Assembly: GCA_023442465.1 (NCBI GenBank)
Contig: JAEZZQ010000018.1
Location: 1-5,477, forward strand
Length of the DNA stretch: 5,477 nucleotides
Direction: 5' to 3'
Source of the DNA: Bacillota bacterium
GTDB taxonomy: Bacteria; Bacillota; Clostridia; Lachnospirales; Lachnospiraceae
Shown here: piece after piece, positions 1 to 5,477 of the stretch
Layout of the letters: the number at the start of each line of letters is the position of its first letter
How positions within the stretch are numbered: position 1 is the stretch's first letter
Position numbers and translations under genes: made by a program
The notes under the pieces: generated by a model
What the model saw: only the letters and a program-made list of their open reading frames with translations
Databases searched by the model: none
What the model was told of the DNA's origin: nothing

Positions 1-1355
1 CTCTGACACTGGCTATGGCGTCGGCACTGCTGGCCGGCTGCGGCACGCAGCCCGCCGCTTCCGCCCCTGCCGGTTCCGGCTCCGGCTCTGCCACGGAACC
101 CGCCGCCGAACTCACCGCCACTCAGAAGATTATCGCAGAGGCCGAGGGAATGACTCTGGATGAACTGGCTCAGAAGGCCATTGAGGAGTCCAACGGAAAA
201 ACCTTCTACGGCGTGGGCAACTCCAGCCGCGGCAAGACCGCACTTCCCCTGTTCATTGAGTATCTGCAGTCCATCGACCCCAGCTATACCATGGAGTATG
301 ACTGGCAGCAGCCCAAGAACAACAAGATCTTCGATCAGCTCACCGCCGACGCGCTGAAGGAGACCGGTACCTATTCCATGACCCTGATTCAGGACGGCAA
401 CCAGATCGAGAGCAAGATGGTTCAGCCCGGTGTGCTGGACACCTTCATCCCCAAGGACTGGGCCGATGCCAACGGCACTACCGCCGATGCGTACACCGGT
501 TTCCTCCCCTTGCAGACTTTGAACAAGGTCTTCCTATACAACAACACCGGCTCCAAGACCTATGACAACTGCTGGGATTTTGTAGCCGAGGGCGAGCACG
601 GTCTGTACATGGATATCGACTCCGAAATCGTGGGCAAGAACTTCCTGTATATGCTCACGGAGGATACTTACGCCGGCTGGCTGAAAGAGGCGTTTGACGC
701 CCTGTCCGCCGACGAGCAGGCATACTTCCAGCCCGTCATCGACGAGATGGCTACCGACGCTTCTGATCTGGGGCTGGGCGAGAACGGCAAATACGCTCTG
801 GCATGGATCAAACTTTGGGTCGAAAGCTACAACGCCCAGACTGACGACGGCCCCATCTGCAACACGCTGGTGGACCAGTCTGCCACCGATCAGTTCGGCC
901 TGCTGGTGTACTCTAAGCTCCGCTCCGTTGAAGAGTCCGCCACAGTTTCCGTCAACAACGTGAACGTGGCCGCCTATCAGGATGGCTACACCGGCATCGG
1001 CGGCTTTGGCTACTGCCACTATCTGTTCGTCACCGACAACTCCCCCCTGCCTTGGACCGCTTGCGCCTTCCTCGCCTACATGACCTGCACCGAAGACGGC
1101 TTCTCCGCCTGGGGCAAGGACATGGGCGGTTACTCCGCCAACCCCACCGTGGCTGAGGCCACCGAGGCCACCTATCAGCATCAGAAGGGCGGCTTTGTGG
1201 ACGGCGTGGACACCTTCCCCGCCAAGAACGACCGGGGCTATGACTGGTGGACCGGCGACGGCAAGCTGGTTTTGGAAGACCCCACCTACTGCAACTCCGT
1301 GGCCTTCACGGTGGGCAGCTGGATCGAACTTCTGACCAAGTACAGCGCGGGTTAA
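1..1355 (+). CDS. ABC transporter substrate-binding lipoprotein (5' partial)
   Basis: This is the extracellular solute-binding component of an ABC importer, anchored to the outer face of the membrane by a lipidated cysteine. The frame is open to the left edge (first whole codon at 3, reading L-T-L-A before the ATG at 15), so the true start lies upstream and the ATG at 15 is inside the signal peptide. The lipobox L-L-A-G-C ends at the Cys codon 39-41. A Gly/Ser/Ala/Pro-rich linker follows, then a folded domain rich in Asp, Glu and aromatic residues. Only three arginines are visible in about 446 residues. The segment with F-D-Q-L-T-A-D and T-G-T-Y-S-M-T-L-I-Q-D resembles the first lobe of family 1 or iron/polyamine-type binding proteins. 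Stop TAA is at 1353-1355. A fused permease and an ATPase follow, which supports the role. I cannot name the ligand: ferric iron, phosphonate, polyamine or another small solute all remain possible. Confidence 0.88.
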   Translation, partial: LTLAMASALLAGCGTQPAASAPAGSGSGSATEPAAELTATQKIIAEAEGMTLDELAQKAIEESNGKTFYGVGNSSRGKTALPLFIEYLQSIDPSYTMEYDWQQPKNNKIFDQLTADALKETGTYSMTLIQDGNQIESKMVQPGVLDTFIPKDWADANGTTADAYTGFLPLQTLNKVFLYNNTGSKTYDNCWDFVAEGEHGLYMDIDSEIVGKNFLYMLTEDTYAGWLKEAFDALSADEQAYFQPVIDEMATDASDLGLGENGKYALAWIKLWVESYNAQTDDGPICNTLVDQSATDQFGLLVYSKLRSVEESATVSVNNVNVAAYQDGYTGIGGFGYCHYLFVTDNSPLPWTACAFLAYMTCTEDGFSAWGKDMGGYSANPTVAEATEATYQHQKGGFVDGVDTFPAKNDRGYDWWTGDGKLVLEDPTYCNSVAFTVGSWIELLTKYSAG

Positions 1356-1379
1356 TTCCTCCCATCTTTAAAGCGATGT

Positions 1380-1429
1380 AAAAAGTGCCCCTGACGGGTG
1401 GCTTTCAATGACCGTCAGGGGCGCTTTTT
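1380..1429 (+). terminator. Intrinsic terminator after the binding-protein gene, probably bidirectional
   Basis: An 11-bp perfect GC-rich stem pairs 1387-1397 with 1412-1422 around a 14-nt loop. It extends through a T-G wobble (1386/1423) and a further AAAAAG/CTTTTT pairing (1380-1385 with 1424-1429). The T-run on one arm and A-run on the other make it a textbook intrinsic terminator readable on both strands. It begins 25 bp after the binding-protein stop and lies about 100 bp before the permease start, so it probably attenuates transcription within the transporter locus rather than ending it completely. Confidence 0.9.
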
Positions 1430-1457
1430 CTTAACCCCCATGCTCCAGTCCGCATAT

Positions 1458-1472
1458 ACCGCCGCAGGCGGT
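1458..1472 (+). other. Small GC-rich stem-loop in the permease leader
   Basis: The sequence ACCGCC (1458-1463), loop GCA, GGCGGT (1467-1472) forms a perfect 6-bp hairpin with no T-run after it. Bases 1464-1469 (GCAGGC) can instead pair with 1485-1490 (GCCTGC), so two alternative folds exist upstream of the permease ribosome binding site. It could stabilise the processed 5' end of the permease-ATPase message, or it may be chance in GC-rich DNA. No function is established. Confidence 0.3.
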
Positions 1473-1528
1473 CCTGTGGGAGCGGCCTGCCGCACCCCGC
1501 ACCAAGTCCGGGAAAGGAATGGTCTTCT

Positions 1529-3358
1529 ATGAACCAGTCGTCTACTGTGAGCGCCGGCAAGTCCGCCATTCGGCTCAACAAGGTAAAAACCTATCTCTCC
1601 AAACCCCACAATGTAATCCTGCTGTTGATGGGCATCGTGCTGACGGTGACCACCGTGGCCCCCATCATCGCCATCGTGCAGGATACCTTTAAAATCCACG
1701 CCGGCACCATTGACGCCTATCTCACCGGCAAGGCCAGCGGATACACCCTGATCAACTACATTGACCTGTTCACCAGCCGTCTGGCGATGAGCAATTTGTG
1801 GACACCGCTCATCAACACCGTGCTGCTGGCGGTGGGAACCTGTGTGGTGGCAATTTTGTTCGGCGGGCTGTTCGCGTTTCTCATCACCCGCACAAATCTC
1901 TCCTGCCGCCGCTATCTCAGTTCCATCTTCATCTTCCCCTACATCATGCCCCAGTGGACGCTGGCCGTGGTGTGGCAGAACCTGTTTAACTCCAACGTCG
2001 TCACCGGCACATCCAACGGATTGCTGGCCGCCACACTGGGCGTTCAGATGCCCATCTGGTGGTGCAAGGGCCTGTTCCCCAGTCTTGTGGTGCTGGGATT
2101 GCATTACGCCCCCTTTGCCTACATCCTCATCGGCGGCATTTTCCGCAATATGGATGCAAATCTGGAAGAAGCGGCCACGATTCTGGACACACCCAAGTGG
2201 AAGACCATGTTTAAAATTACCCTTCCTATGGTCAAGCCCGCCATTCTCTCCACCATCCTGCTGGTGTTTGGCAGCTCCATGGGTTCCTATCCCGTGCCCC
2301 ACTATCTGGGGCTGACCACCCTCGCCACAAAATATGTCTCCCTGAACTCCAAGTATACCGGCGAGGCCAGTGTTTTGGCGATCATCATGATGGTATTCGG
2401 CGTGGCGATCATGTTTATGAATCAAATGAGTCTGCGCAGCCGGAAGAACTACACCACCGTTACCGGCAAATCCGGTCAGACCTCCAAAATCAATCTGGGC
2501 CGCGTGGGAAAGCACGTGATTGCGGCGGCGCTGATCGCGGTGACGTTTTTCACCAGCATCTTCCCCATCGTCTCCTTCGCGTTTGAGACATTCCTGCCTA
2601 ACCCGGGGGATTACAGCTTCCTCTACACCGGGGACAGCTCCAACCTGACCACCAAGTGGTGGACCACCAGCGAGAACATCACGGAAAACGGAATGTACGG
2701 CCAAAAGGGTATCCTTCACAACGAAACCATCTGGCACGCCTTCAAAGGCACTATTTTGGTTTCCGTGTGCTGCGCCCTGCTGGCAGGCACCATCGGCACG
2801 ATGATCGGTTACGCCGTGGCCAAGACCCGACGAAGTAAATGGGCCAACTATGTCAACGCGGTGGCGTTTTTACCGTATCTGATGCCCTCCATCGCCGTGG
2901 GCGTGGCGTTTTTCATCCTGTTTTCCAACAAGTATGTGAACCTTTTTAATACGTACACACTGCTCATTATCGTGGGCACCATTAAATATATTCCCTTTGC
3001 CAGCCGGTCAAGCCTGAACTCCATGCTTCAGCTCTCCGGCGAGATCGAAGAGGCCGCCATCATTCAGGATATCCCTTGGATCAAGCGGATGACCCGCATC
3101 ATCATTCCCATTCAGAAGTCCTCCATCATCAGCGGCTACCTGCTCCCCTTCATGACCTGCCTGCGGGAGTTGAGCCTGTTCATGCTGCTGTGCGTACAGG
3201 GCTTCGTCCTCGCCACCACGCTGGACTATTTCGACGAAATGGGGCTTTACGCCTTCTCCAGCGGTATCAATCTGATTTTGATCCTTACCATTCTCGTTTG
3301 CAACGCCCTTGTCAACAAAGTCACCGGCGCAAGTCTGGACAAGGGAATAGGAGGTTAA
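1529..3358 (+). CDS. Fused two-domain ABC transporter permease (iron/phosphonate-type, FbpB/AfuB-like)
   Basis: This is the membrane channel of the importer, with both permease halves in one 609-residue chain. I count about twelve membrane helices, near residues 28-50, 92-120, 129-150, 183-205, 235-255, 280-298, 328-351, 405-430, 441-467, 474-490, 530-558 and 577-595. Each half has a cytoplasmic EAA loop that docks on the ATPase: residues 214-233 and 508-527. Both keep the spacing EAA-x3-x-x9-I-x-[LI]-P, but the usual Gly is Asp in both (D220, D514). Two sizeable outward loops (about 51-91 and 352-404, the latter Trp/Asn/Thr-rich) could contact the binding protein. The length is slightly above the roughly 550 residues typical of fused iron-type permeases. 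The ATG at 1529 is chosen because GGGAAAGGA (1510-1518) lies 10 nt upstream and no upstream in-frame ATG is seen. The fused layout and gene order point to the ferric iron/phosphonate/polyamine branch; the substrate is unknown. Confidence 0.9.
   Translation: MNQSSTVSAGKSAIRLNKVKTYLSKPHNVILLLMGIVLTVTTVAPIIAIVQDTFKIHAGTIDAYLTGKASGYTLINYIDLFTSRLAMSNLWTPLINTVLLAVGTCVVAILFGGLFAFLITRTNLSCRRYLSSIFIFPYIMPQWTLAVVWQNLFNSNVVTGTSNGLLAATLGVQMPIWWCKGLFPSLVVLGLHYAPFAYILIGGIFRNMDANLEEAATILDTPKWKTMFKITLPMVKPAILSTILLVFGSSMGSYPVPHYLGLTTLATKYVSLNSKYTGEASVLAIIMMVFGVAIMFMNQMSLRSRKNYTTVTGKSGQTSKINLGRVGKHVIAAALIAVTFFTSIFPIVSFAFETFLPNPGDYSFLYTGDSSNLTTKWWTTSENITENGMYGQKGILHNETIWHAFKGTILVSVCCALLAGTIGTMIGYAVAKTRRSKWANYVNAVAFLPYLMPSIAVGVAFFILFSNKYVNLFNTYTLLIIVGTIKYIPFASRSSLNSMLQLSGEIEEAAIIQDIPWIKRMTRIIIPIQKSSIISGYLLPFMTCLRELSLFMLLCVQGFVLATTLDYFDEMGLYAFSSGINLILILTILVCNALVNKVTGASLDKGIGG
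3349..3355 (+). promoter_or_regulatory. Ribosome binding site for the ATPase, inside the permease 3' end
   Basis: AGGAGGT is a near-perfect Shine-Dalgarno sequence placed 6 nt before the ATG at 3362. It also encodes the last residues of the permease (ending Gly-Gly), directly before its TAA stop at 3356-3358. This fixes the ATPase start and suggests translational coupling of the two genes. Confidence 0.88.
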
Positions 3359-3361
3359 GCC

Positions 3362-5005
3362 ATGCCTGAGATTATATTGACCCATGTGACAAAACGCTGG
3401 GATAAATTTTATGCCGTGGACGATCTGAATCTGGTCATCGACGACAACGCCTTCGTCACTCTGCTGGGCCCCTCCGGCTGCGGCAAAACCACCACTCTGC
3501 GCATGATCGCAGGGCTGGAAACCCCCACCAGCGGCCGCATCACCATCGGCGGCCGTGTGGTGTTCGACAGCGAGGCGGGCATCAACATTCCACCCAACAA
3601 GCGCAAGGTCGGCTTTTTGTTCCAGAACTACGCCCTGTGGCCCAACATGACCGTGTATCAGAATATTGCCTTTGGCCTCTCCAACATGAAGGAGGAGCTG
3701 CCTGAGGTGGATTTTGAAGCGCGCAGTGCGGGCCGGCTGCTGGAGATTCTTCAAAAGCCCGGAGACGCGGTTTCGCTTGTCCGCGATTGCCAGGACAAAA
3801 ACGGCAGGCTGGACGCGGCAAAGGCGCTGCTGCGTTTGATCGATACGTATGAGATTTCGCAATATACGGCCAAAGCACTGATGGGCTATAAGCTCCACGA
3901 GGCGCGGGATGCTATAAGCGCCGCGCAGGAGGCCGGCCGGCCGCTGCAGGAAACGCTGGAAGCCCGCAGGGCAAAGCACAAGGCGGCGGGCGCCACGCTG
4001 AATGAGCGCTATGAGCTGATGCGGAACGGCGCGGTGCAAAAGAGCGTGCGCAAGCTTTACAGGGAGGAAATCGACCTGATCGTGCGCCGGGTATCTCGGA
4101 TCGTGAAGATCGGCATGTTCATGGACCGCTATCCCAGCGAGCTGTCCGGCGGCCAGCAGCAGCGGGTGGCCATTGCCAGGACCCTGGCACCGGGACCCAA
4201 GGTGCTGTTTATGGATGAGCCACTTTCCAACCTGGATGCCAAGCTCCGCCTGGAAATGCGCTCCGAGCTGCAGCGGCTGCACCTGAATACAGGCAGCACC
4301 TTCATTTACGTAACCCATGACCAGATGGAGGCCATGACCCTGGCCACCAAAATCTGCCTGATGGACAACGGCGTTTTGCAGCAGTACGACGAGCCGCTGA
4401 CCGTGTACAACAAGCCAAGCAACCTGTTTGTGGCCGACTTTGTGGGCAATCCTGCCGTCTACTTCATCGAGGCCGGCGGCAGCCAGCAAAGCGACGGTTC
4501 GCTGGAGCTTACGCTGCTGGGCGGCGCCCGTGCCGTATTCCAGCCTGCCCAGGGCATTGAGCTTGGCAAATGGCAGGACATGGCCGATGAGCAGGAGAAG
4601 GCGAAGCGCGCCGGGGAACTGGCAGCCCAAAAGGATGCAAAACACGTGGAAAAGGGCAACAAGGACAGCGCCTTCAAGTACCATATTGCCAGGGTGGACG
4701 AGAATGAGTTTGAGGACGCCTCCGGGGAGGCCCGGGATGGGTTTGCATTGGGCGTCCGCCCCGAATTCATCAGCATCCGGGAGGATGGCGCCATCGAGGG
4801 CGAAATCTTCAGCGCCATGCCCACCGGCATGGAAACCACGGTGCGCGTAAGGATCGGCAACCTGCTTTTGACCGGCGTTGTTTTCGGTGGCGTCCTGTAC
4901 AAGATCGGCCAGAAGGTCAGGCTTGATTTTACCGGCGGGAATATCATGCTCTTCAGCCGCAAAAACGGCAGGATGATCACCTGGGGAACGCTGAAGATAA
5001 GGTAA
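3362..5005 (+). CDS. ABC transporter ATPase (MalK/FbpC-like) with two unusual insertions
   Basis: This subunit hydrolyses ATP on the cytoplasmic side to power the permease encoded 3 bp upstream. All nucleotide-binding motifs are intact: Walker A G-P-S-G-C-G-K-T-T (36-44), Q-loop Q88 in F-Q-N-Y-A-L-W-P, signature L-S-G-G-Q (261-265), Walker B V-L-F-M-D-E-P (281-287), D-loop S-N-L-D (289-292) and H-loop H319. The C-terminal part has V-G-N-P (361-364) and L-G-V-R-P-E (463-468), as in MalK/FbpC proteins with a TOBE domain. At 547 residues it is far longer than the usual 350-370. About 120 extra residues lie between the Q-loop and the signature (roughly 109-232), helical and rich in Ala, Arg, Leu and Glu. 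A second charged Lys/Glu/Ala stretch (about 403-452) interrupts the regulatory domain. Codon use also changes inside the gene (AGG arginine appears only from codon 149 on). The ATPase assignment is secure; the role of the insertions is unknown. Confidence 0.93.
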   Translation: MPEIILTHVTKRWDKFYAVDDLNLVIDDNAFVTLLGPSGCGKTTTLRMIAGLETPTSGRITIGGRVVFDSEAGINIPPNKRKVGFLFQNYALWPNMTVYQNIAFGLSNMKEELPEVDFEARSAGRLLEILQKPGDAVSLVRDCQDKNGRLDAAKALLRLIDTYEISQYTAKALMGYKLHEARDAISAAQEAGRPLQETLEARRAKHKAAGATLNERYELMRNGAVQKSVRKLYREEIDLIVRRVSRIVKIGMFMDRYPSELSGGQQQRVAIARTLAPGPKVLFMDEPLSNLDAKLRLEMRSELQRLHLNTGSTFIYVTHDQMEAMTLATKICLMDNGVLQQYDEPLTVYNKPSNLFVADFVGNPAVYFIEAGGSQQSDGSLELTLLGGARAVFQPAQGIELGKWQDMADEQEKAKRAGELAAQKDAKHVEKGNKDSAFKYHIARVDENEFEDASGEARDGFALGVRPEFISIREDGAIEGEIFSAMPTGMETTVRVRIGNLLLTGVVFGGVLYKIGQKVRLDFTGGNIMLFSRKNGRMITWGTLKIR

Positions 5006-5065
5006 TATCCGCCGCAGCCGCATATCCCCACCCCGGTATGAAATACTTTGCACCCCATCATGACT

Positions 5066-5103
5066 GGCAGCGCCTGGCCCGCAGGGCTTGGCGCTGCCCT
5101 TTT
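5066..5103 (+). terminator. Intrinsic terminator closing the transporter unit
   Basis: A 9-bp perfect stem, GGCAGCGCC (5066-5074) with GGCGCTGCC (5090-5098), continues above a T-T mismatch as a shorter inner stem (GGCCC/GGGCT, one G-T pair, loop GCA). It is followed by CTTTT. It starts 60 bp after the ATPase stop and precedes a new promoter, so it marks the end of the permease-ATPase transcript. There is no A-run on the left arm, so it should work mainly on the + strand. Confidence 0.87.
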
Positions 5104-5141
5104 CCATACCGTTCGGGCCGGTCAAAAGCGCACAATATTAG

Positions 5142-5155
5142 AGAACATTTGTTTG
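5142..5155. promoter_or_regulatory. Putative LexA (SOS) operator
   Basis: AGAACATTTGTTTG matches the Gram-positive LexA/DinR box (core GAAC-N4-GTTY) at every core position, and 11 of 14 bases of the palindrome CGAACATATGTTCG. It overlaps the predicted -35 element of the radical SAM promoter, where a bound repressor would block RNA polymerase. The match and its position are seen; regulation by LexA is inferred, and no lexA gene is in the window. Confidence 0.6.
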
Positions 5156-5182
5156 CATATTTCTCTTCGCCTGTGGTACAAT
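5153..5182 (+). promoter_or_regulatory. Predicted vegetative promoter with extended -10, for the radical SAM gene
   Basis: The -10 hexamer TACAAT (5177-5182) is one base from TATAAT and is preceded by TG one base upstream (5174-5175), an extended -10. A weak -35, TTGCAT (5153-5158), lies 18 bp upstream. The AT-rich stretch 5132-5164 stands out in otherwise GC-rich DNA. Transcription would start near 5188-5190, leaving a leader of only about a dozen bases before the chosen start codon. Confidence 0.72.
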
Positions 5183-5188
5183 GGGGGC

Positions 5189-5195
5189 GAGGTGA
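5189..5195 (+). promoter_or_regulatory. Ribosome binding site supporting a TTG start
   Basis: GAGGTGA is strongly complementary to the 16S rRNA 3' end and lies 5 nt before TTG at 5201. It is too close to the GTG at 5192, which it overlaps, and too far from the ATG at 5228, which has no Shine-Dalgarno sequence of its own. It therefore favours the TTG start. Confidence 0.6.
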
Positions 5196-5200
5196 TTCGC

Positions 5201-5477
5201 TTGGCAAATGTGCTCCTTCGCCAAAGCATGGAATTGGGTGAAAAGCTCTATCAGATGCGCGAGGATGCCCGCTACGACGTATCGGATGACGACAGCGCCG
5301 TCATTCCCGATCTGTCCGCCATCAAAGCCTCCATACAGAGCAAGCCTGTCCCGCCCAAGGTGCCGAAGGTATTCCTGGCAAACGACTGCGTTTTCAACTG
5401 CGCCTACTGCGATTGCCGCCTGGGCCACGAATGCATGCGCCGCTATGTGATGACGCCGCGGGAGCTGGCGGATATCT
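5201..5477 (+). CDS. Radical SAM protein, probable DNA modification/repair type (3' partial)
   Basis: This is the N-terminal 92 residues of a radical SAM enzyme cut by the right edge. The motif C-V-F-N-C-A-Y-C (Cys 63, 67, 70) is the CX3CX2C site that holds the [4Fe-4S] cluster and cleaves S-adenosylmethionine. Two further cysteines (72, 78) follow closely. The opening E-K-L-Y-Q-M-R-E-D-A-R-Y-D-V-S, and M-T-P-R-E-L-A-D after the cysteines, resemble the family called 'putative DNA modification/repair radical SAM protein' (TIGR03916, distantly SplB-like), which is often linked to a uracil-DNA-glycosylase-like gene; this is from memory of the family. The TTG at 5201 is chosen for its Shine-Dalgarno sequence. 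The ATG at 5228 gives an N-terminus closer to family members but lacks a ribosome binding site, so the start is uncertain. The gene has its own promoter with a LexA-like box and is not part of the transporter operon. The radical SAM call is firm; the repair role is tentative. Confidence 0.85.
   Translation, partial: MANVLLRQSMELGEKLYQMREDARYDVSDDDSAVIPDLSAIKASIQSKPVPPKVPKVFLANDCVFNCAYCDCRLGHECMRRYVMTPRELADI

Noticed and set aside
1431..1458. Possible promoter before the permease (TTAACC and CATATA, 16-bp spacing)
   Set aside because: Both hexamers match the consensus poorly (CATATA about 3 of 6) and the -35 abuts the terminator T-run; too weak to call.
1415..2737. Open reading frame of 440 codons on the minus strand
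   Set aside because: Antisense to the permease, Gly/His/Gln-rich low-complexity translation, starts inside the membrane-domain coding region and runs into the terminator hairpin; a codon-bias shadow.
3686..4057. Insertion in the ATPase as a mobile element or intein
   Set aside because: No terminal inverted repeats, target duplication or intein splice-junction residues are evident, and the segment reads in frame as helical protein between intact NBD motifs.
3008..5125. Open reading frame of 705 codons on the minus strand
   Set aside because: It lies antisense to the permease end and the whole ATPase, whose motifs are unmistakable. The product has no recognisable motif or domain and is a patchwork rich in Gly, His, Gln and Ala. 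It also starts beyond the terminator. GC-biased third positions explain its length.
5208..5450. 80-codon + strand frame starting at ATG 5208
   Set aside because: It is out of frame with the radical SAM motif. The other frame carries CX3CX2C and family-like flanks and remains open to the window edge, so this one is a shadow.
1..5477. CRISPR array, tRNA, rRNA, riboswitch or insertion sequence
   Set aside because: I saw no regularly spaced direct repeats, tRNA-like cloverleaf, rRNA segment, transposase motif or recognisable riboswitch core; the intergenic gaps (173 and 195 bp) are accounted for by terminators, promoter and leader sequence.

Overview
The window carries one ABC importer locus (lipoprotein binding protein, fused two-domain permease, ATPase) and the beginning of an independently controlled radical SAM gene. 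All four genes are on the + strand. The DNA is GC-rich. It has AGGAGG-type ribosome binding sites, a lipobox signal peptide, an extended -10 promoter and a Gram-positive-style LexA-like box. I infer a high-GC Clostridia/Bacillota genome, perhaps an anaerobic gut Oscillospiraceae-like lineage, but taxonomy cannot be fixed from this sequence alone.

Layout: 1-1355 is the 3' part of a substrate-binding lipoprotein gene; its start is off the left edge but the lipobox is inside. A long perfect hairpin terminator lies at 1380-1429. After about 100 bp of GC-rich spacer comes a 609-residue fused permease (1529-3358) with two six-helix halves, each with its own EAA coupling loop. The ATPase (3362-5005) follows 3 bp later, its ribosome binding site lying in the last permease codons. 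A second terminator at 5066-5103 closes the unit. Downstream there is a promoter (about 5153-5182) overlapped by a LexA-like palindrome (5142-5155), then a radical SAM gene from 5201 that runs off the right edge. Its N-terminus and CX3CX2C motif resemble the 'putative DNA modification/repair' radical SAM family.

How they fit: the lipoprotein should capture a solute outside the membrane and deliver it to the fused permease, driven by two copies of the ATPase. The ferric iron/phosphonate/polyamine-like architecture is clear, but the substrate cannot be read from the sequence. The internal terminator suggests that binding protein is made in excess over permease and ATPase.

The most unusual points are: (i) about 120 extra residues in the ATPase between the Q-loop and the LSGGQ signature, plus a second charged insertion in the C-terminal domain; (ii) a change of codon use close to the start of that insertion (AGG arginine 0 of 26 before, 9 of 31 after); (iii) the same Gly-to-Asp change in both EAA loops of the permease; (iv) the LexA-like box on the promoter of the radical SAM gene, which suggests SOS control of a possible DNA-repair enzyme.
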